DNA of 64,000 nucleotides from Ceratopteris richardii (taxonomy: Eukaryota > Streptophyta > Polypodiopsida > Polypodiales > Pteridaceae). The first letter of the stretch is position 1. Each line of letters starts with the position of its first letter. The position numbers were made by a program, and so were the translations under genes. Location: contig CM035407.1 of assembly GCA_020310875.1 (NCBI GenBank), positions 91,066,132-91,130,131 on the forward strand. Reading direction: 5' to 3'. This document shows, piece after piece, positions 44,834 through 57,900 of the stretch. Below the pieces are notes generated by a model. It was not told the DNA's origin. It saw only the letters and a program-made list of their open reading frames with translations, and did not search any database.

Positions 44834-45202
44834 CGCAGCAATATTATTTGTACTGAGCCGATCACAGTGAGGGACACGATTCAAGAAGGCGCAGAAAATG
44901 CATCGCGCAGAAGATGCATCAATGACCTGAATAACGATTTGAAGTCAAACAAGCAGAATCAGGTACGAAGCGTAATCCTGTCGGTCTCTGTGATGAGCGT
45001 TTATTCAGTCGTTTGGTTTTTCCAATTCATGGTCACACCGTGGGATCACAGGGCATTGATTGCTTTCAATGAGCTGTAACTGAAGTCCATTGAGATTAAG
45101 TAATTTTTGCGGGATAATACATATGTTTTATTCAATAAAAGCAAATACATGAGGGCGGGGGATGGGTGACGGCCTAAATTTCACGGCCAAGTCCGAGGCC
45201 GT
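44834..45202 (-). promoter_or_regulatory. VPS60: 5' flank of VPS60 (5' UTR and promoter, limits unknown)
   Basis: No gene is seen between the VPS60 start codon and the SINE at 45203. The promoter, if proximal, must lie here or within the SINEs. I could not identify a convincing TATA box. The stretch includes two small upstream open frames near 44862-44919 and an imperfect direct repeat gatgcatcttctgcgc/gatgcattttctgcgc. Confidence 0.45.
44881..44919 (-). CDS. Possible upstream ORF of VPS60, 12 codons
   Basis: ATG at 44919 on the minus strand opens MHLLRDAFSAPS and stops at 44881, 47 bases before the VPS60 ATG. A second small frame starting at 44902 (MHFLRLLESCPSL) overlaps it in another phase. 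If the transcript starts upstream of 44920, either could reduce VPS60 translation. The transcript start is unknown, so this is only a candidate. Confidence 0.3.
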   Translation of the reverse strand: MHLLRDAFSAPS

Positions 45203-45509
45203 TAAGGCAGCTGGTTGGGTTTTTCGTTTTTTGAAGCGGGGGCGAGGGTTCAATCCTTGTCGATCACATGTAAAGGATATGTATAATCTAGAATGATGAA
45301 GCATATGGCTGATGTGCCATCGTTTGACTAGCCCTGCCGTAGTTGTGACCGCCGTTCAACTCAATCTTGTAAACCCTTATTGTAAACCCTTAGTTGTGGG
45401 ATAAGGGGGATCCCATGTGTACTATGCCCTTCTTTGTACAGTTGCAATTTCAAAGTTAAAGTCCGGGGAGTAGGGCTCGACCGAACCTCCTAAAAAAAAA
45501 AAAAAAAAA
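45203..45509 (+). mobile_element. tRNA-derived SINE, family S1 copy 2
   Basis: The head gttaaggcagctggttgggt resembles an A box and ggttcaatcc (45247-45256) is a near-perfect B box of a polymerase III promoter. The 3' end shares tactatgccc, tttcaaagttaaag and cgaacctcc with the SINE at 32879-33104. It ends in an 18-base poly-A (45492-45509). The clean tail suggests moderate age at most. It lies head-on upstream of VPS60, in opposite orientation to that gene. Confidence 0.85.
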
Positions 45510-45519
45510 TCATGGCCAA

Positions 45520-45712
45520 AACAAAATGTCATATGACAAGCAAAAAAAAAAAAATTTGAGAGTATAATGAATTGAAAAGACACACACATCCGACTTCGTA
45601 AGGTAGAGGCACCCATCTTGGAAAACTTTAAAGCATCTAGTCTCGGGTGGGACTTTGAACCCTGGCCATCTGCCTAAGAATACAAGGCACATCCGCTAAA
45701 CCACGCCTGCTG
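45520..45712 (-). mobile_element. tRNA-derived SINE, second family (S2)
   Basis: On the minus strand tggtttagcgg (A box, plus 45693-45703) is followed by gggttcaaagtccc (B box, plus 45649-45662) at normal tRNA-like spacing. The body differs from family S1. It lies almost adjacent to the S1 tail. The 3' end is near an A/T homopolymer (about 45540-45553). Confidence 0.7.
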
Positions 45713-46120
45713 AATATACAGACAAATTTTTGCTTCTACCTTTCATATCAAAAATTTTGATATGTCTACATATGGCATATGCATATGATATACATATAGA
45801 TCTATAAATGATAGCCAAATTACCAATCCCGACCTATCATTTGACACGAAGTTTGAAAAAACACCTTTTTTTGACAGGCAAAGTGGCCAAAATGCCTATC
45901 AATTTTAGGTCGATCGAGTGATTTTCAAGAATGGCTACACCTCCTCCTGATTAGCTTGAATTAATTTGAAAGTAGAATGAAAAGAGGGCATAGCACCCAT
46001 GAGACCTTGAATCCCACAAAGCACAGTTACACCCTAGCAAATTTTTAAGATGCAGGTAGTTTGAAAGCCCAACGATTCCTCGAAGGGGATGGTTTAACAT
46101 CTCACCATCACGTGGTGAGA
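45713..46120. other. No gene recognised
   Basis: Contains a palindromic tatcaaaaattttgata near 45748 and AT-rich tracts. A short minus-strand frame at 45951-46172 has no recognisable similarity. Confidence 0.4.
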
Positions 46121-47536
46121 GCAATAATATTAAGAATTCCCTATCATATATAGAAGGATTTAAAATTCTCAAGTGACTAAATGAAAGAATAAGCTTTCTG
46201 ATGGATCAATGGGTCCACACCATCATGTCACCTAAGTCATTTAAGTACTAATGAAATTAAACCTTTATATTGACACTAGTTAGTTCTAGCCTTGCTTACT
46301 TCCAAACCTTAAGGAGAGAGCAATTTGGTAGCATAGAAGAACTTGTAGAAGAAATCATATATGGGTTCTCAAATGAAGATATTAAGCATAATATAACCTC
46401 CTTAGTCCATAATAGACAAGAAATCTTGATTAATCGACATGGTTTGCTATGATAATATTCAAGAAGCACATCGGCCTAGGCAAGAGAGACCCTTTAGGAT
46501 TTGAGCCCCAATTTTGACTACTTTGAAGATGTCTGAATTTTCATTGGACATCATCTGATTTAGACATGCACTAGACAATGAATTATGATGATAGTGAGCA
46601 ACATACCACTTCAATATTATGTTATTTTCCAAAATTAGACGAATCAGGCCACAACATATTATTTGTATAATCAATAGCAATCGTGAGAAAGGCAAACCTA
46701 CTATGGAAAAATCCAAAAACAAGAATATCTACATTGACAATTTCTAATTATGAGTGTGAATATGAGAATTAGACTCCACATGAGATAACACATGCCAGAC
46801 TAAAAATTGCTCTCATTTTCATAATCTAATGTATTATACCAAGATCAGTTTCTTTCCTTGACATTGAAATATGCAAAAGAAGAAGCTTCCATAGACATCT
46901 TCATGAGATGCCGAGAATGTAGCAATAAGAAAGTGAACATCAAGAATATGTATGGTTCCTTGTATTAATTATGCCATTCAATATCATGTCCTTGATGACC
47001 CTTCTTTTCATTATTTCCTATGCATCTTGAAATAATGAGGCTTCACTTTTTCCTATTGCAATGTGCAATCACTTTGTTTTCACAAAAGTGTACTTCCCAA
47101 GTGAATGCAAATTCTTATTTTTTCCAATCCTCAATCAGCTCTAGGACTATAAAGTTGATCTTTTTTCTCGTATATGAGCTCAAAAGCCATGCAAATTGTT
47201 TGATTTCGGAACAAGATAACCAAATGAGCTAACATTGGAATTTATTGCATGGACCGTAGCATGACTATATTGATTTGTGCGACATTTACAAGAGATTAGA
47301 ACTCGAAACATCTCTAATGTTGCAAATTTTGGACTATATAAGACAGCATTTTTGCATGCAAAAACGAGTGCTATATGTTTATAACGTTTGGGATAAAACT
47401 AAAAAAAATAGATGACCAAAAAAACCTATCAAAAATTCATGAACTCGTTTGTTATATCAAGCATATACTATTTTTTTTATGGATCTCAACTTTTTACCCC
47501 ACCATAGACATATGTGAACCTTCGAATTATAGTTTC
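46121..47536 (+). repeat. Dispersed repeat R, copy 2 (longest)
   Basis: It aligns with 3149-4113 (first part), 9985-10100 (middle) and 1165-1375 (last part). This copy is uninterrupted by copia A and so shows the original order. It has short frames on both strands, such as YFQTLRREQFGSIEELVEEI (plus, from 46270) and ILKWYVAHYHHNSLSSACLN (minus), that I cannot assign. There are no obvious terminal repeats. A copia LTR begins at its right end. Confidence 0.75.
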
Positions 47537-48345
47537 TGTTGGAGTTTGAGGTCTGCGGAAGCACGCAAATAGCATAAGGAAGAAGAAGAACCTTGGAGCA
47601 CAACACACAATATTGAATGTATTACCATTACAATGTACAAAGAGATGTGTCTCGTTAGGGCAATAGGCGTATATACAAACCAGGGGAAAAACCCTCCTAA
47701 AGAAGGAAAAAAGTGCTCTAATGATCCCAATGTGTTCATACACATCCCTACCTAAATATATCAACAAATCCACCCTCGGAGTGATGTGGTGAACGAGGAG
47801 TTGGCACTCATTTATAAGGAAGTGCCAAGCTATGTGCAATCAATCCACAAAAAGAAGTAAGCCCAAAGCTTTGCACAAAGCTTCAAACTTCTCCCTAGGA
47901 ACAACCTTCATGAAAAGGTCTACAATGTTCTCTTGTGTGGGCACATATGCCAAGGTGATCTCTCCAACAGAGAACCTCTCCCTCACATAATGATAATGCA
48001 CCTCAATGTGCTTAGTGCGAGCATGGAACACAAGGTTACTCGCAACTACCAATGCACTCTGACTGTCAGTGAAGATGGTGGTGGCAAAAGACTGACCAAC
48101 ACCAAAATCAGCCATAAGGTTTCTGAGCCACACACACTCAACAATCGTTGTGAAAGCTACCCTATACTCAGCCTCACAGTTGGAAGTGGCCACAGTAGGC
48201 TGCTTCTTGCTCAACCACGATATACATGAGCTACGAAGCATGAAGCAAAAGCCACTAGTGGACACACGAAGTGCCATAGTAACCACCCCAATCAGAGTAA
48301 AAAAAAGCATGTAAATCTGGCGGTAGTGATCCCCCTTGGGTTAAA
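47537..48345 (-). mobile_element. Ty1/copia fragment H (G family): 3' LTR and RNase H
   Basis: A 230-bp LTR (47537-47766) is identical in length and close in sequence to both LTRs of element G. A polypurine tract and the RNase H end of pol follow (about 47840-48310, with SWLSKKQPTVATS and HARTKHIEVHYHYVRE). The body stops abruptly at gypsy J sequence near 48345. It is broken. Confidence 0.85.
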
Positions 48346-50739
48346 ACAATATGATAACGGAGAGAAAACCAAAAAAATCATAGTCACCATAGAAGGAGAA
48401 GAAGAAAAATGTACATACATTGGGCATGATTTGACGAATGAAGAGGAAGAAGAATTAATTTCCCTATTACGAGAATATAGAGATGTTCGCTTGGAGTTAC
48501 AAAGACTTGAAAGGAGTAAACCCGGATATATGATCCCATAGAATCCCTATGACTCCAGATGCAAAACCTACGAAATAGAAACCATACACGTACAATGATA
48601 ACTATGCTGCTAAGATTAAAGAGGAAATAGATTGTTTGATAGAAGCAGGATTCATTTACGAAATTGAGCATACTAAATGGGTATCCCCCATTGAGGTCGT
48701 GCCCAAGAAGAATGGAAAATTGCATGTTTGTATTAACCTTAAGAAAGTTAATGCCGCCATGTTTAGAGAGAGTTATCCTCTTCCTATCACGGAACATTTA
48801 TTGGAAAGAGTTGCAGGCAAGGAAGTTTATAGCTTTCTTGATGGTTTCTCAGGCTATAATCAAGTAGCCATTGCTCCAGAAGATCAACACAAGATGGCTT
48901 TTGCCACAGAATGGGGCATATTTCCATTTCATGTGATGCCATTTGGGCTGACAAATGCACCTGCCACTTTCCAGCGACTTATGTGTCATGTTTTTAAGGA
49001 ATTCTTACGCAAGAATTTGGAAGTCTATGTCGACGATATGTGTACTCATTCGAATACGAGACAAACTCATATCCCAAAACTAAGGCAAGTGTTTGACAAA
49101 TGTCGAGAGTATCAGGTTTGTCTGAACCCAAAAAAAATGTGTTTTCATGGTTAGACAAGGCAAAATTCTAGGGCACATTGTGTCAAAGAATGGAATCTCT
49201 ATGGATGAAGAAAAAGTGAAAGTAATTGCTGACCTACCTAGACCAAATAACGTAAAAGAGGTACAGGCATTTATGGGTCATTATGGTTATTACAGATGAT
49301 TCATACACATGTATGCCATCATAGACAATCCTTTGTAATCTCCTTTGACCAAGTTTGAATGGATAGATGAGTGTGAAAATTCATTCAATGAACTTAAACG
49401 ACATTTGTGCTCAACACCAATATTAACAACCCCAGATTGGAGCAAGCCATTCCATGTACATGTGGATGCATCCAACTATACCATAAGATGTGTGTTGGCA
49501 CAACCCACAAATGAAGGTAATATAGATCTCCCCATAGCGTAGGCGAGCAGACAGTTGAATGAAGCAGAAAGAAATTACACCACTACAAAACGAGAATGAT
49601 CGGGAATGATCTATGCAGTAAAGAAATTCAGACATTATTTGTTGGCGAATAAGTTCAAGTTCTTCACAGATCATCAAGCATTATTGTACTTAGTCAATAA
49701 GCCATGTAACATAGGATGACTGATACGTTGGTTTCTATTACTCATGGAGTACAACTTTGGAGCAATAGTCAGGAAAGGAAAAACCCACCTTAGAGTTGAC
49801 CACCTCTCACGATTAACTTCTGGAGAAGCTCCTAAAGATATAGTGGATGAATTACCAGACACATATTTGTTTAACCTTGAGATAGTACCAGAATGGGCTA
49901 AGCCTATTGTCCCTATTTTCACATATGGACCCAAGAATCCTAGGATAAGGATCAAGGAATGAGAGATTACCAAGTCACAAAGATATCAAATAATAGCAGG
50001 AAGTATATATAATCAGGATAATCATAAGATTCTTGCTTGTTGTGTAGACAAATCGGAACATGCGAATTGGTTGCAATTAGCACATGGGTGCATTAAAGAA
50101 ACATCATTCAAATTATCATACCTTGCAGACTTTGGATAGACTAGGAGTATATTGGCCTTCCATGGAAGCAGATGTCTACAAGTTATGTAAAGAATGCCCT
50201 GATTGTTGTGAAAGACCACCAGTAGAACATTCTATGTTATATCATATGTCTCTCACACCAGAATGGAGTGAACCTTTAGTGACATACCTGAGGAAGAAAA
50301 CATTCCCTCAAGGAATGACCTTAGCACGACAATACAGTCTAGAGCAGGAAGCTCAAGACTATTCACTTATTGGCGACAATCTACAAAAACGAGGACAAGA
50401 TGGATACCTAAGACAATGTGTTCATGAGAGTGATTATTTGAACGTACTAGAGACTACACACCAAGGTGTTGCAGGAGGTCATTTTGGCCCCAATAGGATA
50501 ATCAAAGCCATACTGTTTGCAGGATTATGGTGGACCACTCTTCACATGGATGCACATACCTATGTTAAGAGATGTGATGTAAACCAGAGAACTCGGTTTC
50601 CTACTCGCAGAGATGAAATGCCATTGAAACCCATGATGGGAGGACATGCATTTTCTAAGTGGGGTATAGACTTTGTAGGACCCATTAACCCCCTCCAAAA
50701 GCCACTCATGCCGAATAGAGCGACATATTATCTAGAAGC

Positions 50740-51370
50740 ATGAGGAGGAAGAAAAAAGAATATGCGCTAAAGCTCATGCAGAAGCTATAGAACGCATTAA
50801 GCGCATGAAGCTAAGAAGACAAGGACTATGGAGAGAACATTATAACCATCTGGAAACAACACCCAAATACCCCATGGCCATGTGTCAAGAAAAGTCAATT
50901 ACTCATCTTAGCATAGTGGATAGGAGACCATTCATTATAGTTAAGATAGAGAACGGCAACCCTTGCCAAGAGCTCATGGCTTTAATTGATTTAGGTGTTG
51001 CGACTAGTGCAATTAGATGGTCCCACTATTAGGACTCAGGAATAGAAATGTGGCCAATTGAGGCATACCTCATAGGGCTAGGAGGCATGGAAACCCCTTG
51101 CATGGGTGAGGTGGACCTTCCTATCCTCATACACGATGTGACCATGACAGCGAAGCTACTAGTGTGCCATGACAACGAATTGATAGAACCCCTAAGCCTT
51201 GGCCAAGATTGGCTATACAATCACCCAGTGGACCTAAATCTTAGACAAGGCTCCTTGCAGATTGGAACCTTGGATCAGCAGCGAGTGATACCACTTGAAT
51301 TCCCTAACAACACTCCACCTGAGGTATGTAACCCTAGACCATATGAACTACATGCGAAGGAGGATTGAAA
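50740..51370 (+). pseudogene. Gypsy J: tail of integrase region and downstream retropepsin-like domain
   Basis: After the integrase region comes a short charged stretch with AHAEAIERIKRMKLRRQ, comparable to the tail of F2 (ARLEALERIQKQKEW near 18490). Then a segment with PFIIVKIENGNPCQELMALI and a LGQDWLYNHPVDLNL block has the layout of an aspartic protease of retroelement type: beta strand, catalytic loop, then hydrophobic-hydrophobic-G-x-D-W-L. In most gypsy elements the protease precedes RT. Fossil and broken. The family assignment of this domain is an inference from motif layout. Confidence 0.6.
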
Positions 51371-51379
51371 GATTTTTGG

Positions 51380-54300
51380 CCAGATCCCCCGGCTAAGCAC
51401 GCTCTTTCCAAAGTCAACCCATGAGAGCTTGGTGATGGATAGTTGCCAGACAAAAGGATGTCAACAAATTTTCCCCTGGTCTTCCACCAGCAGTCAGGTG
51501 GGTTACATCAGCAGTCAGGTGGACTGCATCAGCGGCCAAATGGGCACTATACCCTACGATGCCCATCCTTCCACACCTACTGCGAATTGGCTTAGATTAA
51601 TGATACAAAATTTTGCACTTCCTAATGGGCAAGTATCGCAAGTGTTGGACCTCCCTTCTTTTCCAAAGCAGAGTGTCCATCCGACCTCTCAACCCCAACG
51701 ACAAAGGAGTCACCCACGACTAAGGAACCCAAACCGATGACCCTACCAGACTATGCAAAGAAAGCAACATTATCAGCACCACAAAGCAAGCAACACGAGA
51801 CAAGTATGCATGCCAAAAGGATAGAAAGCACCGACAAATTTTAACCATGCAGACAATGACAGGAAGAAGTTAAGGTAGAAGCAGAGTTACCATCTAACAT
51901 CCCCTCGACCTTCTTCTACAAGTACAAACAGTCGATAGATTTGGATCACCAAGAAGTACCTAACAAAACGACCCACACCCACGCAGATTTGGGTACCCAA
52001 ACAATGTATTATAGCTCAACACTCAAGCCATGTAACATATACCCCACAGAAATCTCTTCACTCATCGACACCACAACGTCCGATATCACCTTTTGTCCCT
52101 CAAGAGAAGCATACCATCCACTCAGCAACCTTTAGGAGATGGATACCGAAATGTATCCAGAAGCCTTCGCATGACCAATTGTATAACATTAACCCCATCC
52201 CAAATAATCAACTCCCTTGTAATAATTCTGTCACAACTGAACTTTGTATAAACTCATCTACACTAACCCAACATCACTTGTAGTAACATCTCATCAAGAA
52301 ATGTATGCACTATCAAAAGCATGTAGGTGTCTAGAGACCTGCATTAGTTTTGCAAAAATCATTTCATAAATAATCTCACAACACTTGGCTACACAGTTTA
52401 CACATCGGTTATGGAAAGGGATTGCGGTCTCACTTTAATGGGATCATGATTAATTTCCATATGTGCTAAGATTTTGTAGCAGATCTTCTCCACATTTGCA
52501 TCCATCATCATTCAGACAGAAGGACCGCCTGAAGCTGGCCCTAGTGTACTTGTGGTCAATTTTGGCGAATTACTAGCTGAGCCACATCCTACGTCAGAAC
52601 CACATGAATTTCAAGGATTCCCAGGACCAATGCCGATTGATGATCCTCCTAGGGGATACACTGAAAAAGTTCACCGTAGTTCCTATTGGTTTCAAGGTTT
52701 AGTAGGACCTTTGGTGGACGTAGATTTCATTTTTGATGCCATGATGACTTTTGACAATAGTAAGTGGGGCAAGTATCAGTTTTTCTCTAGAGAATTTGAA
52801 GCGCTCCAAAATACAGAAGAGTTAAAGCACGTTTGGGCTAGAGCAGGTTTCACGGAATACTTCAGTGACCCATTACCCAAACCGGATTTTTATCGATGCT
52901 ACTACATGGTGACCACACTTATAGCCTCCGAGAACAAGGACTTGCCGAGCACGTTCATTTTGCCATCTCTGGTAAATGACTCCCCATTCAAGAAGTTCTA
53001 ACTTTCAAAAGACCTCATTCGAGCAGCAACTAAGATCCATGGAACTCACACACCAACAGAGCACGAAAGGCTCATTCCCGAGCCGATGAAACATGGTGAT
53101 GTCGTGAAATGGGAAGACATTTCGGCCATTACACCTGAATTATCTAAGCCGCTACGTATATGTATGCAACATTTTGCATTCCCGACTCAGGATTGTTTCA
53201 CTATGCCTCACAAGCGTATTTGGTTCAGCTTATATTTAGCATGTATTGGGCCCCAAACAATAGATCTTGCAAATTGGATCATTGATCAGTTGTACTTAAC
53301 TCAATAGGGATGGGGGAAAAAGTCATCTATGGATGTTGTGCTCTCACTCAAATTGTTTATATGTGTTTGGCATATGACTTGCCTATAGAACCCGCAATGA
53401 CGAGTGAAGAATTGAAGGATTTCAAAGGAACCGCCAAGAAAGCCAGAAAAGCTAGCAAGGGATGGCAAAAAAGCGCACGAGCGGATCTATCCCATGTTTC
53501 CAAGTTCCAGAGTCCCCGTCAGCTCAGCCATCTCCAGAACAATCACCTACAAAACCCCCTGCACCTATACAACCCATACGTATACGCCTGTCACCACCGG
53601 TTATCACAGAAGGTACTACCAGTACTGTTACCTCTCAAGCAACCACAGTTCAGGAACCCACCACTACAACAACGGAAATTCCCACCTCTATTGGTGCGGA
53701 ACCATTTACTTTTCCTATACCCAATTTGGAAGCGAAACCAATGAATACCACTTTTGATTTTGAAATGCACGATGCTTTTTCAAGTGAATTTCAATTTTCA
53801 GAAGGACAATTTCTCTCACAAGAATATGAACGACCAAGTTACCCTACCACACCCCTTGATCAACCCCAAGAGCAAGTAGTCTCCAGCTCTGAAGAAGAGA
53901 GGACAGAAACTGATGATGAAGATGGAGATGATGAAGTCAGTTAGGAAAGCCATGACTCTCAAGAGAATGTGCAGACTGATGAATAGGAACAACACAGTAA
54001 CACTCAAGGTGACACAAGTACTTACAAAGAAGAAACATTTGAAGCTTCTGCCTACACATTGGCAATCAAGAAGCTATACCACACCATGCTAGTAGTTTGG
54101 TCACGCAGAAAACTCTCTGAAGAAGAAATTCAAGCACTTGTAGAACAAGAACTTGCTACATGAGGCTTCAAAAAAGCTTACATTTAAGGTTTCAGAGAAC
54201 TGGTTAAGTCAATAGGAACTAATCAAGCATTACGCTATTTGCAGAGAAAACCACTACCACAGTTTGACCCATGCTGAATTCGCTTACTATCAAAGCTCGA

Positions 54301-54725
54301 TCAATATATTCGTGTACCAATGGATGCCCAATATTCACAACAGGCCAGGGAAGCATGCCTCATTCCAGAAGATTCTTTTGTAGTAGAAACGATCATCATC
54401 AACTCCCCGCCTCACACTTCTACTGTAAATACCCCTAACATCGTTGAAGTACCCACCACACCAACCGATCCTCTTTCACCTCCCACCCTTACAGTCTCTC
54501 CTGTGCAACCTACCTCTTCCAGACCATCCATGTCCTTTGATAATACGATAGCAGAAGCCTTTGTTGCCTCAATTCTTCTCACCCTTTCTACACCCACACA
54601 ACCTAGCCTCCCTCCTAGGCCTTCCACCCTTCCATCCAGTCCATTTCTCCATCCATCTGTCCCTTCCTTCCCCACCCCTCCAAGACCCATATTCCCATTT
54701 CCCCATCCATTAACCTTCTCCCCCG
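51380..54725 (+). pseudogene. Gypsy J: extra 3' coding-like region, first part
   Basis: Long degenerate frames follow the retropepsin-like region. The clearest is at about 52552-53470, with IFDAMMTFDNSKWGKYQFFS, ISAITPELSKPLRICMQHFA and a hydrophobic stretch near LACIGPQTIDLANWIIDQLY. The pattern recalls the plant-mobile-domain/putative plant transposon proteins found as extra ORFs in some large plant gypsy elements, but I cannot confirm this. A Pro/Thr/Ser-rich region follows (53500-54720). It is broken by copia G and continues at 59872. Confidence 0.45.
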
Positions 54726-54955
54726 TGTTGGAGATAGACGTCTGCGGAAGCACGCGAACATCACAAGGAAGAAGAAGAAGCTTGGAGCACAAACACACAA
54801 TACCAAATGTATTACTGGATAATGTACTAAGATAAGTAGCCCATTAGGGCAATAGGCGTATATACAAGCTAGGGGAAAAAACCTCCTAAAGATTGAAAAA
54901 AGTGCCCCGGCAGTCCTAGTGTGTTCACACACATCACTACCTAAATATATCAACA
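54726..54955 (-). repeat. 3' LTR of copia G, 230 bp
   Basis: TG...CA, tgttggagatagacg to atatatcaaca. Contains the gcgtatatacaag TATA-like core and a palindromic tgtgttcacacaca block shared by all family copies (1164, 20870, 27118, 47537 and 59642). Confidence 0.93.
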
Positions 54956-57900
54956 AATCCCCCCCTGGGAGTGATGCGGTGAACAAGGAGCTGGCACTCA
55001 TGTATAAGGAAGTACCAAGCTATGTGGAAATCACTCCACAAAAGGAAGTAAGCCCAAAGCTTTGCAAAAAACTTCAAACTTCTCCCTAGGTAGAGCCTTC
55101 GTGAAAAGGTCTGCAATGTTCTCCTGTGTGGGCACATATGCCAAGCTGATCTCCCCAGCAGAGAACCTCTCCCTGACATAGTGATAATGCACCTCAATGT
55201 GCTTAGTGTGAGCATGGAACACAGGGTTCCTCGCAACTTCCAATGCACGCTGATTGTCAGTGAAGATGGTGGTGGCAGAAAACTGGCCAACACCCAAGTC
55301 AGCCATAAGGCGTCCGAGCCACACACACTCAATAGTCGCTGTGAAAGCTATCCTATACTCAGCCTCACAACTTGAAGTGGCCACAGTAGGCTGCTTCTTG
55401 CTCAACCAAGATATACATGAGCTACCAAGCATGAAGCAAAAACCATTGGTGGACACACGAGTGTCATAGCAACCAGCCCAATTTGAGTCACAAAAAGCAT
55501 GCAAATCTGGTGGTAGTGATCCCCCCTTGGGATAAAACAACCCAAGTAGCCGAGCACCACTCAAGTAGTGAAAGATGCGCTTAACAGCCTTCCAATGCAT
55601 GACTCCTGGGCAATGCATAAACTTTCTCATCTGTGAGACAACAAACTGAATATCTGGCCGAGTAATGCATGAGTAAATCAAGCATCCAAAAGCCTGCTGA
55701 TAGAGAACAGCATCAAATGCATCTCCAGCATCATGAAGACTCAATTGTAAACCTGTCTCCATAGGAGTGGCAATAGGCTTATAGTCTTCAAGGCCAAACC
55801 GCTGCAATAATGTGTCAATATATTTCGTTTGACACAAAGCTATTCCACCATCAACTTGCATAAACTGAATGCCCAAATAGTGATGCAAATGCCCCAAATA
55901 AGACATCTCAAATGAGGCATGCAAATCAGCCTTAAAATCAGCAATATTCTTCTCAATAAGACCAGTGAGTAACATGTCGACAACATAGACAACAATGATC
56001 AGAAGCACATTATTAGCACTCTTAACATATAAGGTGCTTTTAGTTGGACTGTTCTCAAAACCATGTGCAATCAGATAGGCATGTATCTTCTCATACCTAG
56101 CACGTGGTGCTTTCTTTAAATCATATAATGCCTTCTTTAACCTGCACACCTGGTTTTCATGTCCTTTTTGCACAAATCCACGGGGCTGAAAAACATACAC
56201 TTCTTCATGCAAGTCACCATTCAGAAATGATGTTTTAATGTCCAACTGATGTACATTCAAACCATGATGGGTTGCAAGTGCACAAATGCTCCGAACAGTA
56301 GTCATACGGCATGTAGGTGCAAAGGTCTCATCAAAATCAATGCCTCTTTCCTGTGCATAACCCTTTGCAACAAGCCTAGCCTTATACCTGTCAACTATAC
56401 CATCAGGTTTACGCTTCAACTTGTATACCCACTTAGTGCCAATGGCCTTCTTGCCAGGAGGCAAGTCACATAAAGACCATGTACCATTCTTCATTATAAC
56501 ATTACATTCAGATTGCATAGCAACCATCCAATTTTCTAAATTCTGTGCTTCATCAAAAGAAACATGCTCATTCTCATCATATAGACTAGACGCAACCATA
56601 GCATAGCAATCTGATGCAAAGGAGGCACTATGAGAGCCTGAACGAGTATGATATGACAAAGTTGCATCTAATTTGCTGTCATGCAAAGTCTGCACCAGCC
56701 ATTTTGGCATAGTTTTTGCCTGCTCAATATCAGCTCTCCCATCAACAAGTGCATCATGTAAATCTGCATCAGAAATGGAATGATCTGCATCATCATATGA
56801 AACCTGCAAAGGCTGAGAAGTTGCCTCATTAGGACCAGCACTATACTATCCACCTGTAAAAAGAGGCATCAAAGTATCATACATGTCTTTGGAGCTAACA
56901 GATGTCTCCTTAGTACATGAAAGCAATGGCTGAATAGAATCTTCCACAAAGACAACATCACAGCTAACCAGAATGCATTTAGTCTGTGGATGATACAGAT
57001 GATAGCCTTTACTTTCAGAACTGTACCCAACAAAATACATTTTACTACCTTATCATCCAATTTTCTGCGATGTTGTTCAGGCACTAGTGCATATGCCAAA
57101 CAACCAAAAACACGCAGACAAGCAACAGATGGCTTGCGGTCATGCCAAGCCCCATATGGAGTGATAGACTACGTGCTTTAGTGGGACACTTGTTCAGTAC
57201 ATATGCTGCACACATGACAACCTCAAGCCAGAAACTATGTGGTAAAGCCTGACTCTTGACCATGCACCTCGCCATCTCCATCAGTGACCTGTTCTTTCGT
57301 TTAGCAACTCCATTCTGTTGAGGTGTATACGGCACTATACACAGGTGTTTTATTCCACGCTCAGCCAGAAATGCATTAAAATCAGAAGACATATATTCCC
57401 CCCCTCGATCAGAACGAAGGGTGCCCATTTTACATGCTGACAGATTTTCAACCAAAACCAAAAACTGCTTAAAGCACATGAACACTTCAGACTTTTCTTT
57501 GAGTGGATATACCCATGCATGCCTGGAAAAATCATCAATGAAAGTCATGAAGTAAAGATAATTTCCAAAAGAAGATGTCTGCATAGGACCACAAACATCA
57601 CTATGTACAAGCTGTAATTTCTGAGTAGCCCGAACTGAACCATCTTTTGGAAAGGATGAACGCTGCATTTTGCCCAAAATACAGCCTTCACAAATATGTT
57701 TTCCAAGTGCCTCAAGTTTGGGCAACGAGGACGCCATTTCAGATTTCTACAGGCATAGCAAACTAGCAAAATTCAGATGACCAAAGCGTGCATGCCAAAG
57801 CTTTGCATCTGACATAGCCTGAGAATCATTTATTGCACATGCCAAATCATTTACAGATCTTTCATAGTCTATGAGCTTATACAACCCATGACATAAAATG

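Noticed and set aside
45640-45712. A genuine tRNA gene
   Set aside because: A and B boxes are present but the acceptor and anticodon stems do not form and the B box is imperfect; it is the head of a SINE.
46270-46452. A 60-codon plus-strand frame in repeat R as a host gene
   Set aside because: The related copy at 3340-3500 is not open, and no similarity is recognised.
54412-54798. Minus-strand 128-codon frame rich in Gly/Val
   Set aside because: Antisense shadow of the Pro/Ser/Thr-rich gypsy J region running into the copia G LTR.
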